Source: Candidatus Dechloromonas phosphorivorans
Lineage (GTDB): Bacteria > Pseudomonadota > Gammaproteobacteria > Burkholderiales > Rhodocyclaceae
Length of the DNA stretch: 64,000 bases
Reading direction: 5' to 3'
NCBI GenBank assembly: GCA_016714975.1
Contig: JADKBR010000028.1
Coordinates: 1-64,000 of the forward strand
How positions within the stretch are numbered: the stretch's first letter is position 1; each line of letters opens with the position of its first letter. This document shows, one piece after another, positions 27,011 through 34,884 of the stretch. Below the pieces are notes generated by a model. That model saw nothing but the letters and a program-made list of their open reading frames with translations. It ran no database searches and was not told the DNA's origin. The position numbers and the translations under genes were made by a program.

Positions 27011-29590
27011 TTGCTTGCCGGCCAGAGTCCGCCGGTACGTCAAACGAAGAAGCGCGGCATCGATCTGGCCAAACACTATCGCCAGGCCTTCGAATACTGG
27101 ACGCGCCTCGTCCCCAACCGGCCGCGCTACGTCGTGCTGTGCAATTTCGACGAATTCTGGGTCTTCGATTTCGAAACCCAGATGGATGCCCCGGTCGACC
27201 TGCTAAAACTGGCCGAATTGCCGCAGCGCTGGGGGCCGCTCGCCTTCCTCTTTGCCAGGCCGGAAACCCCGGTCTTCCAATTCGACCACGAACAGGTCAC
27301 GCGCGCCGCCGCCGACCTGCTCGCCACGCTCTACAACCACCTTGTCGGGCGCGGCAGCGAACCCGCCCTCGCCCAGCGTTTCGTCCTGCAAAGCCTGATG
27401 TGCCTGTTCGCCGAAGACATCGGCCTACTCGACAAATACTTCTTCGCCCGCCTGCTCGACGACTGCACCACGCCCGAACAAAGCTTCGACCTCATCGGCG
27501 CCCTCTTCGTCGAAATGAACACCCCGGGCAAGAACGCCGCCGCCTTCGACTGGCGCTACGTGCGTCCGGAAATCTTCGGCACCATCTTCGAACACTTGCT
27601 CGGCAGCACCCAGCGCCACGCCTTCGGCGCCCACTTCACCAGCCCGGTCGACACCATGAAAATCGTCGGCCCGACCATCGTCGCCCCCTGGCGCGAACAG
27701 ATCGAAAGCGCCAAAACGCTCAAGCGCCTCGAAGAACTGCTCGCTCGCCTGGAAAACTTCCGCGTCCTCGACCCCGCCTGCGGCTCCGGCAACGTCCTCT
27801 ACATCGCCTACCGCGAACTCAAGCGGCTCGAAGCGCGCATCTACAAACGCATGGGCGAATTCGCCAGCCGCAACGCCGCCCAGCGCCCGTTCGGCTTCGT
27901 CACCAGCAAGAACTTCCATGGCATGGACATCCAGCCCTTCGCCGTCGAACCCGCCAAGGTGACGATGACGCTGGCCCACAAGCTCGCCATCGACGAACTC
28001 CACGTCAACGAAAACGCGCTGCCGCTCGACAATCTCGACGCCAACTTCAGCGTCGGCGACGCGCTGGTTCAGGCCGACGGCACCCGCCCGGCGTGGCCGA
28101 AAGTCGACGTCATCATCGGCAACCCACCCTTCATCGGCACCAAGCTGCTCAAGCCCCTGCTCGGCGCCGATTACGTCAATGCCGTGCGCCGCGCCTACCC
28201 GGAAGTACCGGGCATGGCCGACTACTGCGACTGGTTCCGCCGCGCCCACGACCACCTGCCGCCGTGCACCGCGCAAGACCCGGTCGCCGGCCGCGCCAGC
28301 TTGGTCGGCACCGAGAACATCCGCAACAGCGCCTCGCGCATCGGCGGGCTCGACGCCATCTGCGCCGACGGAACGATCATCGACGCCGTCGACAACCAGC
28401 CGTGGAGCGGCGAAGCCAATGTGCACGTTTCCATCGCCAACTGGGTCAAGACGCAGGAACCGGCCCTGCTGCCAAAAACCCGCCGCCTGTGGTTCAAGAC
28501 CGCACAGCGCGGTGCCAAGGATTACGACCTCGATTGCCGCGAGGTGGCGCAAATCAATTCGGCGCTGTCTGATGCGGTCGACCTCGGAAAAGCGGCGATT
28601 TTGGAATGCAATCGCAAACCGCAACGGGTCTTTCAAGGCGTCACGCCCGGCCATGCCAGTTTCGTCCTCGACGCTGCCAGTAGCGCCGCGCTCGGCGCCG
28701 GTGATAGCAAAAGCCGCGAATTGATTTACCCTTACATCATCGGCGACGAAATTCTCAGTGGCGCCAGCGGCCAGACCCGTTTTATCCCCGATTTCGAGCA
28801 GCGCAACATCATTGAGGCACAGGCCTACCCCGCCGCCTTTGCCCACGTGCAAACCACCGTGCTGCCAGCCCGGCAGGCGGCGACCGAAGCAGGCAAGGAC
28901 GCCGCCGGCAACATACGCTCGCACCACAAAGCCTTTCTCGATCGCTGGTGGCAACTTTCCTGGGGCCGCGCCGACATGGTGGCTCAACTAGCAAAACCTC
29001 CCCGTTACCTCGCCTGCTCTCGCGTTACAAAACGCCCGATTTTTGCGTTCATTAACGCTGCCGTCCGCCCCGGTGATGCCCTGCAGGTTTTCGCGTTCGC
29101 CGACAATTACAGCTTCGGCATCCTGCAGTCCTCCACGCACTGGCAATGGTTCGTCGCCAAGTGCTCTAAATTGACCGAGCGGCTACGCTACACCCCCGAA
29201 TCCGTCTTCGACACCTTCCCCTGGCCGCAAGCTCCGAGCGAAAAACAGATCGACGCCATCGCCGCCGCCGGCCGTGAAATCCGCCGCATCCGCAGCGCGG
29301 CACTGGCCAATCTCTCCGGCGGCCTGCGCGCCCTCTACCGCACCCTCGACCAGCCCGGCAAGAACCCGCTGCGCGACGCCCACGTTGCCCTCGACGCGGC
29401 CGTCCTCGCCGCCTACGGCTTCAGCGCCAAAGCCGATCTGCTCGAACAACTGCTCGCCCTCAACACCCAAGTCGCCCAACGCCTGAGCGACCTCCAACCC
29501 GTCACCGCCCCCGGCATCCCCGCCTGTTACAGCAAACCGGAAGCGCTGCTGTCCGGCGATTGTTTGGGTGCAACGCCCAACGGCCAATGA
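27011..29590 (+). CDS. MmeI-like (type IIL) adenine methyltransferase, N-terminal nuclease region missing
   Basis: An ORF of 859 residues from a TTG at 27011. The family layout is visible: the tail of the N-terminal domain (GIDLAKHYRQAFEYWTRL, YVVLCNFDEFWVFDF), a helical spacer, and a gamma-class N6-adenine methyltransferase with SAM motif LDPACGSGNVLYIAY near residue 253 and catalytic NPPF (VDVIIGNPPFIGTKL) near residue 371. A target-recognition region (RRLWFKTAQRGAKDYDL onward, YSFGILQSSTHWQWF) and a C-terminal helical domain follow. Type IIL enzymes normally start with a PD-(D/E)XK nuclease of roughly 100 further residues. Here sequence homology stops abruptly at about 27010 and no upstream frame supplies the nuclease. 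It may be a modification-only remnant. Intact frame otherwise. Confidence 0.85.
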   Translation: MLAGQSPPVRQTKKRGIDLAKHYRQAFEYWTRLVPNRPRYVVLCNFDEFWVFDFETQMDAPVDLLKLAELPQRWGPLAFLFARPETPVFQFDHEQVTRAAADLLATLYNHLVGRGSEPALAQRFVLQSLMCLFAEDIGLLDKYFFARLLDDCTTPEQSFDLIGALFVEMNTPGKNAAAFDWRYVRPEIFGTIFEHLLGSTQRHAFGAHFTSPVDTMKIVGPTIVAPWREQIESAKTLKRLEELLARLENFRVLDPACGSGNVLYIAYRELKRLEARIYKRMGEFASRNAAQRPFGFVTSKNFHGMDIQPFAVEPAKVTMTLAHKLAIDELHVNENALPLDNLDANFSVGDALVQADGTRPAWPKVDVIIGNPPFIGTKLLKPLLGADYVNAVRRAYPEVPGMADYCDWFRRAHDHLPPCTAQDPVAGRASLVGTENIRNSASRIGGLDAICADGTIIDAVDNQPWSGEANVHVSIANWVKTQEPALLPKTRRLWFKTAQRGAKDYDLDCREVAQINSALSDAVDLGKAAILECNRKPQRVFQGVTPGHASFVLDAASSAALGAGDSKSRELIYPYIIGDEILSGASGQTRFIPDFEQRNIIEAQAYPAAFAHVQTTVLPARQAATEAGKDAAGNIRSHHKAFLDRWWQLSWGRADMVAQLAKPPRYLACSRVTKRPIFAFINAAVRPGDALQVFAFADNYSFGILQSSTHWQWFVAKCSKLTERLRYTPESVFDTFPWPQAPSEKQIDAIAAAGREIRRIRSAALANLSGGLRALYRTLDQPGKNPLRDAHVALDAAVLAAYGFSAKADLLEQLLALNTQVAQRLSDLQPVTAPGIPACYSKPEALLSGDCLGATPNGQ

Positions 29591-29775
29591 ACACCATGAA
29601 TGCATCTTCGAGCAATGAAACCGAAGGCGTTGAACCGGGTAATCCCGGTTCAGATTGCATCACCGCCGAAACTCGTGCCGAACGCTGGTTGAAGGACAAT
29701 CGCACAGCCCTCGACAGCTCCAATTCCTACGTCGATTTGCATGGCCTTCCATTGGCGCAACACCGGACTTTTTGA
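29587..29775 (+). CDS. CcdA-like antitoxin domain, C-terminal half only, no adjacent CcdB
   Basis: A 62-residue ORF whose ATG overlaps the methyltransferase stop (ATGA). The second half, RAERWLKDNRTALDSS then YVDLHGLPLAQHRTF, follows the CcdB-binding C-terminal region of CcdA antitoxins (RAERW...N...Y/F..xxG.....R.F). The first 28 residues are low-complexity and show no ribbon-helix-helix DNA-binding domain. No CcdB-like ORF follows. It may be a decayed antitoxin or a free-standing toxin-neutralising peptide. An alternative ATG lies at 29596. Confidence 0.55.
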   Translation: MNTMNASSSNETEGVEPGNPGSDCITAETRAERWLKDNRTALDSSNSYVDLHGLPLAQHRTF

Positions 29776-29789
29776 ACTTTGCTCCCTCA

Positions 29790-29823
29790 TGAAACGTTTA
29801 TAATGCATGTAACAGCCGTTTCA
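29790..29823 (+). promoter_or_regulatory. Promoter -10 and inverted-repeat operator of the Phd/PIN pair
   Basis: A perfect TATAAT lies at 29799-29804. It is enclosed by a 7-bp inverted repeat, TGAAACG (29790-29796) and CGTTTCA (29817-29823). The -35 region is not convincing (TTGAAC at 29772 is too far). Such a palindrome around the promoter is the usual site of Phd/YefM-type autorepression. The antitoxin start is 16 bases downstream of the repeat. Confidence 0.5.
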
Positions 29824-29838
29824 GCCATTGAGTAAAAA

Positions 29839-30138
29839 ATGCGGACAATGACCTCACTCGAAGCACAAAACCGTTTCGGCGAACTGATCGACACTTCCCA
29901 ACGGGAACCCGTGCTCATTACCCGGCGTGGAAGGCCAGTTTCCGTGGTCATTTCGCCCTGCGGCGACGCCAGGGCGACCATGTTCCAGTTCATGAAGACC
30001 ATGAGCGAACTCTCGCCACTGCGGGGCAAGGAAGCGGAAGAAGCGCTCGCCTCGACGCTTTCCGGTATCGGCAAAGACGCACTTTCTGAAGGTCTGACGG
30101 AAACCGATGTGGCTCGCATGATCGATGAGCCAAACTAA
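29839..30138 (+). CDS. Phd/YefM-family antitoxin
   Basis: A 99-residue protein whose first 45 residues match the Phd/YefM fold (MTSLEAQNRFGELIDTSQ, PVLITRRGRPVSVVISP), which binds operator DNA. The rest is an acidic helical region that would mask the toxin. Its 3' end overlaps the PIN toxin gene by 14 bases, the normal antitoxin-toxin order with coupling. A promoter with an inverted repeat lies directly upstream. Confidence 0.82.
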   Translation: MRTMTSLEAQNRFGELIDTSQREPVLITRRGRPVSVVISPCGDARATMFQFMKTMSELSPLRGKEAEEALASTLSGIGKDALSEGLTETDVARMIDEPN

Positions 30139-30547
30139 GCGTCCCTGTATCGTCTTCGATACCAACGCCCTCGTTAGCGCAGCGATCCTGCCGGCTTCAC
30201 CGTGTCGACGAGCCTTGCTGCTCGCGACAGGAAATTTTTGCATCGTCCACTCGTCCGCGACCTGGCTGGAACTCGACGAGGTCATTGCGCGCAAGAAATT
30301 CGACCGCTACTTTTCGGACGAAAGCCGCAGTGAATTCCTTCTCACTCTGGCACGCGCAAGCCAGTTCATCGAGTCTTCCGCTTCCGTGACGGATTGCACT
30401 GACCCGGCAGATTACCGGTTTCTCGAACTTGCACTCGACGCCAAGGCCGAGACAATTGTCAGCGGCGACGAGCATTTGCGATCGATGCACCCTTGGCGAG
30501 GAATCGCCATCCTCTCGCCCGGAGAATTCCTGCAAGGCCACGCATAA
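30125..30547 (+). CDS. PIN-domain toxin of the COG1569 type
   Basis: A 140-residue PIN ribonuclease. The first acidic residue is in IVFDTNALVSA (Asp12), further acidic positions are in WLELDEVIA and in DCTDPADYRFLELALDA, and the C-terminal acidic cluster is VSGDEHL. PIN toxins cleave RNA using metal held by these acids. It overlaps the Phd-like antitoxin gene upstream, forming a type II toxin-antitoxin pair. All expected acidic positions are kept, so the toxin looks intact. Confidence 0.88.
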   Translation: MSQTKRPCIVFDTNALVSAAILPASPCRRALLLATGNFCIVHSSATWLELDEVIARKKFDRYFSDESRSEFLLTLARASQFIESSASVTDCTDPADYRFLELALDAKAETIVSGDEHLRSMHPWRGIAILSPGEFLQGHA

Positions 30548-30618
30548 TCTACTTACGCAGCGAAATTCAACATACCAGACTTCATTTTTTTCCCACCACC
30601 AAAACAAGAGAGACACGC

Positions 30619-31890
30619 ATGAAAATCGAAACCATCGCCGTCCACGGCGGCTATTCGCCCGACCCGACCACCAAGGCGGTGGCCGTGCCGATTTACCAGA
30701 CCACGTCCTACGCTTTCGACAGCACCCAGCACGGCGCCGATCTGTTCGACCTCAAGGTCGCCGGCAACATCTACACCCGCATCATGAACCCGACGCAGGA
30801 CGTGCTGGAAAAGCGCGTGGCCGAGATGGAAGGCGGCATCGCCGCGCTGGCCATGGCTTCCGGCATGGCGGCAATTACTGCGGCGATCCAGACGATTACC
30901 GAGGCCGGCGACAACATCGTCACTTCCAGCACGCTCTACGGCGGCACCTACAACCTGTTCGCCCACACGCTGCCGCAGTACGGCATCGACGTGCGCTTCG
31001 CCGACTACCGTGATCCGGAAGCCTTCGAAAAGCTGATCGACGGCAAGACCAAGGCGATCTTCTGCGAATCGGTCGGCAACCCGCTCGGCAACATCACCGA
31101 CTTCGAGAAGCTCGCCGAGATCGCCCACAAGCATGGCGTGCCGGTCATCGTCGACAACACCGTGCCCTCGCCCTACCTGTGCCGCCCGTTCGAGCACGGC
31201 GCCGACATCGTCGTCCATGCGCTGACCAAGTATCTCGGCGGCCACGGCAATTCGATCGGCGGCATCATCGTCGATAGCGGCAAGTTCCCGTGGGCCGAGC
31301 ACAAGGCCAAGTTCAAGCGCCTTAACGAGCCGGACGTCTCCTACCACGGGGTCGTCTATACCGAAGCGCTCGGCCCCGCCGCCTACATCGGCCGCGCCCG
31401 CGTCGTACCGCTGCGCAACATGGGCGCCGCAATTTCGCCATTCAACGCCTTCCTGATCCTGCAGGGCGTCGAAACCCTGGCGCTGCGCATGGACCGCATC
31501 TGCGAGAATTCGCTGAAGATCGCCAGCTTCCTGAAGAGCCACCCGAAGGTGAGCTGGGTCAACTACGCCGGCCTGCCCGACCACAAGGACCACGCACTGG
31601 TCCAGAAGTACATGGGCGGCCGCGCTTCCGGCATCCTGAATTTCGGCGTCAAGGGCGGACGCGAAGGCGGCGGCAAATTCCAGGACGCCCTGCAACTGGT
31701 CACCCGCCTGGTCAACATCGGCGACTGCAAGACACTGGCCTGCCACCCGGCGTCGACCACGCACCGCCAACTCGGGCCGGAGGAGATGGCCAAGGCCGGC
31801 GTTTCGGAAGACATGATCCGCCTGTCGATCGGCATCGAGCATGTCGACGACCTGATCGCCGATCTGGATCAGGCGCTGAACGCCGCCTGA
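30619..31890 (+). CDS. metY: O-acetylhomoserine sulfhydrylase / aminocarboxypropyltransferase
   Basis: A 423-residue PLP enzyme of the Cys/Met metabolism family. It starts MKIETIAVHGGYSPDPTTKA and has the YTRIMNPTQDVLEKR and MASGMAAITAAI segments. The PLP-lysine motif is HALTKYLGGHGNSIGG near residue 205. The C-terminal CHPASTTHRQLGPEE is typical of MetY. It makes homocysteine from O-acetylhomoserine and sulfide. The long upstream in-frame extension is rejected because the family N terminus begins at 30619. An intrinsic terminator follows. Confidence 0.93.
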   Translation: MKIETIAVHGGYSPDPTTKAVAVPIYQTTSYAFDSTQHGADLFDLKVAGNIYTRIMNPTQDVLEKRVAEMEGGIAALAMASGMAAITAAIQTITEAGDNIVTSSTLYGGTYNLFAHTLPQYGIDVRFADYRDPEAFEKLIDGKTKAIFCESVGNPLGNITDFEKLAEIAHKHGVPVIVDNTVPSPYLCRPFEHGADIVVHALTKYLGGHGNSIGGIIVDSGKFPWAEHKAKFKRLNEPDVSYHGVVYTEALGPAAYIGRARVVPLRNMGAAISPFNAFLILQGVETLALRMDRICENSLKIASFLKSHPKVSWVNYAGLPDHKDHALVQKYMGGRASGILNFGVKGGREGGGKFQDALQLVTRLVNIGDCKTLACHPASTTHRQLGPEEMAKAGVSEDMIRLSIGIEHVDDLIADLDQALNAA

Positions 31891-31914
31891 GCCGCAGCGC
31901 TGTTGCAAACAACC

Positions 31915-31937
31915 AACCCGGCCACGTGCCGGGTTTT
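31915..31937 (+). terminator. Intrinsic terminator after metY
   Basis: A perfect 8-bp stem AACCCGGC / GCCGGGTT with a 5-base loop is followed by a short T run that merges with the stem end (GTTTT). It is 25 bases after the metY stop and ends that transcript before the liv operon. The T tract is short, so termination may be partial. Confidence 0.65.
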
Positions 31938-32076
31938 CGCTTCCAGGGGTCGGGAAAGCTGGCCACTAGGGGTTAACCCCATGGGCGCATTGTATAAATC
32001 TGAAATACAGTTGCGCCGTGGTTAAATAACCGTAAGTCGATTGCCCATCCGACCAATAAGGTGATCAGGAGCATCA

Positions 32077-32844
32077 ATGAGCGACTTCATTCTGGAAACG
32101 CGCGGCCTGACCAAGGAATTCAAGGGATTTTCCGCAGTTTCCGATGTCAATCTCAAGGTCCGCCGTGGCGCCATCCACGGGCTAATCGGGCCGAACGGCG
32201 CCGGCAAGACGACCGTATTCAACCTGGTCACCAAGTTCCTGCCGCCCACCGCCGGCAGCATCCACTTCAAGGGCGAAGACATCACGCATGAAGCGCCGGC
32301 GGTCACGGCACGACGTGGCTTTGTTCGCTCCTTCCAGATTTCGGCCACCTTCCCGCATCTGACGGTGCTGGAAAATGTGCGCATCGGCCTGCAGCGCAAG
32401 CTGGGCACCGAGTTCCACTTCTGGAAATCGGAAAGAAGCCTGAACAAGCTGAACGGCGAGGCGATGGCCCTGCTTGAGGCGGTCGATCTCGGCGGCTTCG
32501 CCGAAACGGTGACGGCGGAAATGCCCTACGGCCGCAAGCGGGCGCTGGAAATTGCCACGACACTGGCCCTCGAACCGGACATGATGCTGCTCGACGAACC
32601 GACGCAGGGCATGGGCCACGAAGATATCGCCCGCGTCGTGGAACTGATCCGCAAGGTGTCGGCCAACCGCACGATCTTGATGGTCGAACACAACCTGTCG
32701 GTAGTCGCCAACCTGTGCGACAGGATTACCGTCCTGACCCGTGGCAGCGTTCTTGCCGAAGGTAGCTACGAGGAAGTCTCGATGAATCCGCAGGTTCTGG
32801 AAGCCTACGTCGGCTCCGACAACATGAACGACGCGCATCACTAA
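32077..32844 (+). CDS. livG: Branched-chain-type ABC transporter ATPase LivG
   Basis: A 255-residue ATPase subunit of a HAAT-family importer. Walker A is GPNGAGKTT (Lys44), the ABC signature is the LivG-style MPYGRKR (residues 149-155), Walker B is MMLLDEPTQG with the catalytic Glu, and the switch His is in MVEHNLS. It is the first gene of a livG-livF-livK-livH-livM run. LivG proteins normally carry 'LxYGxxR' in place of LSGGQ, and this one has Pro at the second position. Substrate class is unknown; HAAT systems take branched-chain amino acids, amides or aromatic acids. Confidence 0.93.
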   Translation: MSDFILETRGLTKEFKGFSAVSDVNLKVRRGAIHGLIGPNGAGKTTVFNLVTKFLPPTAGSIHFKGEDITHEAPAVTARRGFVRSFQISATFPHLTVLENVRIGLQRKLGTEFHFWKSERSLNKLNGEAMALLEAVDLGGFAETVTAEMPYGRKRALEIATTLALEPDMMLLDEPTQGMGHEDIARVVELIRKVSANRTILMVEHNLSVVANLCDRITVLTRGSVLAEGSYEEVSMNPQVLEAYVGSDNMNDAHH

Positions 32845-32857
32845 GCGGAAAACGACC

Positions 32858-33580
32858 ATGACCAGCGCCTTCAAACCGAATCCCGAATTCTTGCGCCTTA
32901 CCGAGCTGCATGCCTTCTACGGCGAGTCGCATATCCTGCATGGTCTGGACCTCAGCGTCAGCAAGGGCGAATGCATAACGCTGCTCGGGCGCAACGGCTC
33001 GGGCCGGACGACCACGCTGAAATCGATCATGGGCCTGGTCGGCCGGCGCACCGGCTCGATCATGCTCAATGGCAACGAGATCATCAACGTCGCGACCCAC
33101 AAGATCGCTCACCACGGTGTCGGCTACTGCCCGGAAGAGCGCGCCATCTTTGCCTCGCTCACCGCCGAGGAAAACCTGACCTTGCCGCCGATCATCGCCA
33201 GTGGCGGCATGTCCGTCGATGAGCTCTATGCCATGTTCCCGAACCTCAGCGAACGCCGCAGCAGCCCGGGCAGCAAGCTTTCCGGCGGCGAGCAACAAAT
33301 GCTGGCCATGGCGCGCATCCTGCGCACTGGTGCCAAGCTGCTCCTGCTCGACGAAATCACTGAAGGCCTGGCACCGGTCATCGTCAGGAAACTGGGCGAA
33401 GTCATCAGCGAACTCAAGAAGCGGGGCTTCACCATCGTCATGGTCGAACAGAATTTCCGTTTTGCCGCCCCACTGGCCGATCGCCATTACGTGCTGGAAC
33501 ACGGAGAAATAATCGCCACCATCAGTCAGGAAGAACTCCCGGCAAAGATGGACTGGCTGCATCACACGCTCGGCGTCTAG
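32858..33580 (+). CDS. livF: Branched-chain-type ABC transporter ATPase LivF with Arg in Walker A
   Basis: A 240-residue partner of LivG, 13 bases downstream of it. The signature LSGGEQQ (141-147) and Walker B LLLLDEITEG with its Glu (166) are present. Walker A reads GRNGSGRT: the invariant Lys is Arg50 (codon CGG at 33005-33007). The usual DEP or DES of Walker B is DEI. The protein is otherwise full length and in frame. In the LivG-LivF dimer this would leave one good and one degenerate ATP site. Confidence 0.93.
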   Translation: MTSAFKPNPEFLRLTELHAFYGESHILHGLDLSVSKGECITLLGRNGSGRTTTLKSIMGLVGRRTGSIMLNGNEIINVATHKIAHHGVGYCPEERAIFASLTAEENLTLPPIIASGGMSVDELYAMFPNLSERRSSPGSKLSGGEQQMLAMARILRTGAKLLLLDEITEGLAPVIVRKLGEVISELKKRGFTIVMVEQNFRFAAPLADRHYVLEHGEIIATISQEELPAKMDWLHHTLGV

Positions 33581-33612
33581 CCCGGCTTGTTTACCCAAAG
33601 GAGGAGTCACCG

Positions 33613-34827
33613 ATGTTATCCAGAATGTTCAAGACCACCGCCTGCGCCGCCGCCCTGGCTGCGCTTTCCTGCAGTGCCCAGGCCCAGATATCTGGCAATG
33701 TTGTCAAGATTGGCGTGTTGACCGATCTGTCGGGCACTTATTCCGACTTGGCCGGTTCGGGTGCTGTGCTCGCTACCAGGATGGCCATCGACGATTTCGT
33801 CGCCAATGAAAAGCCCTCCTTCAAGATCGAGATGGTGACCGCCGATCACCAGAACAAGGCCGACATTGCCTCGAACAAGGCGAGGGAATGGATCGAGCGG
33901 GAGAACGTGGACGCTGTCACCGAACTGGTCACCACCTCGACCGCCCTCGCCGTCATGAAGGTGGCCAAGGAAAAGGACCGCGTCGTGATCATGAACGGCC
34001 CTGCTTCGACCCCAATCACCAACGAGCAGTGCAACGACGTTTCGGTACACTACACCTACGACACGTATGCGCTGGCCAACGGCACTGCCAAGGCGGTGAC
34101 GACTCAGGGCGGCAAGTCATGGTTCTTCCTGACCGCCGACTACGCCTTCGGCCAGGCCTTGGAAAAGGATGCCTCGGCCGTGGTCACGGCCAACGGCGGC
34201 AAGGTGGTCGGCTCGGTGCGCCACCCCTTCCCCGGCTCGGACTTCTCCTCTTTCCTGCTCAAGGCCCAGGCTTCCGGCGCGCAGGTGATCGGTCTGGCCA
34301 ACGCCGGAGCCGACACCACCAACGCCATCAAGCAGGCGGCCGAGTTCGGCATCACGCCCAAGCAGTCGCTGGCCGGCCTGCTGATGTTCATCACCGACAT
34401 TCATTCGCTCGGTCTGAAGCCGACGCAAGGCATGTTCCTGACCACCGGTTTCTACTGGGACCGCAATGACGAGACCCGCGCCTGGTCGAAGCGCTTCTTC
34501 GACAAGCAGAAGAAGATGCCGACCATGGTGCAGGCCGGCCAGTATTCATCGATCTACCACTATCTGAAGGCGATCAAGGCGGCCAACAGCGATGACACCA
34601 GCAAAGTGATGGCAATGATGAAGAAAACGCCGATCAACGACTTTTTCGCCAAGAACGGCCAGATCCGCGACGACGGCCGCATGGTGCACGACATGTACCT
34701 GGTGCAGGTCAAGAAGCCAGCCGATTCGAAGTATCCGTGGGACTACTACACGATCAAGGCGACCATCCCGGCGGCTGAGGCCTTTCAGCCGCTGGCCCAG
34801 TCGCGCTGCCCGTTGATCAAGAAGTAA
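33613..34827 (+). CDS. livK: Periplasmic substrate-binding protein of the liv-type transporter
   Basis: A 404-residue type I periplasmic binding protein. It has a signal peptide (AAALAALSCSAQAQ, cleavage near residue 25), then VVKIGVLTDLSGTYSDLAGSG, the classic N-terminal lobe start for this family. TTSTALAVMKVAKEKDRVVI and FGQALEKDASAVV mark the ligand-binding lobes. It is longer than E. coli LivK, as in the Leu/aromatic-binding subgroup common in betaproteobacteria. The ligand cannot be read from sequence. It lies 32 bases after livF with a GGAGG-type ribosome site. Confidence 0.93.
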   Translation: MLSRMFKTTACAAALAALSCSAQAQISGNVVKIGVLTDLSGTYSDLAGSGAVLATRMAIDDFVANEKPSFKIEMVTADHQNKADIASNKAREWIERENVDAVTELVTTSTALAVMKVAKEKDRVVIMNGPASTPITNEQCNDVSVHYTYDTYALANGTAKAVTTQGGKSWFFLTADYAFGQALEKDASAVVTANGGKVVGSVRHPFPGSDFSSFLLKAQASGAQVIGLANAGADTTNAIKQAAEFGITPKQSLAGLLMFITDIHSLGLKPTQGMFLTTGFYWDRNDETRAWSKRFFDKQKKMPTMVQAGQYSSIYHYLKAIKAANSDDTSKVMAMMKKTPINDFFAKNGQIRDDGRMVHDMYLVQVKKPADSKYPWDYYTIKATIPAAEAFQPLAQSRCPLIKK

Positions 34828-34844
34828 GCAGAGCCATCGTAATG

Positions 34845-34871
34845 CCCGGCGCGGACTTCGTTCGCGCCGGG
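34845..34871 (+). terminator. GC-rich stem-loop between livK and livH (attenuator or mRNA stabiliser)
   Basis: A perfect 9-bp stem CCCGGCGCG / CGCGCCGGG encloses a 9-base loop. No T run follows, so it is not a full intrinsic terminator. Such hairpins after binding-protein genes commonly stop 3' decay and raise the amount of binding protein over the permeases. That role is inferred from position. Confidence 0.55.
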
Positions 34872-34884
34872 TCTGGAGCCGCCC

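Noticed and set aside
27425..28987. Minus-strand 520-codon open frame inside the MmeI-like gene
   Set aside because: It is Val/Gly/Ala/Glu-rich shadow sequence without motifs. The plus strand carries the methyltransferase motifs.
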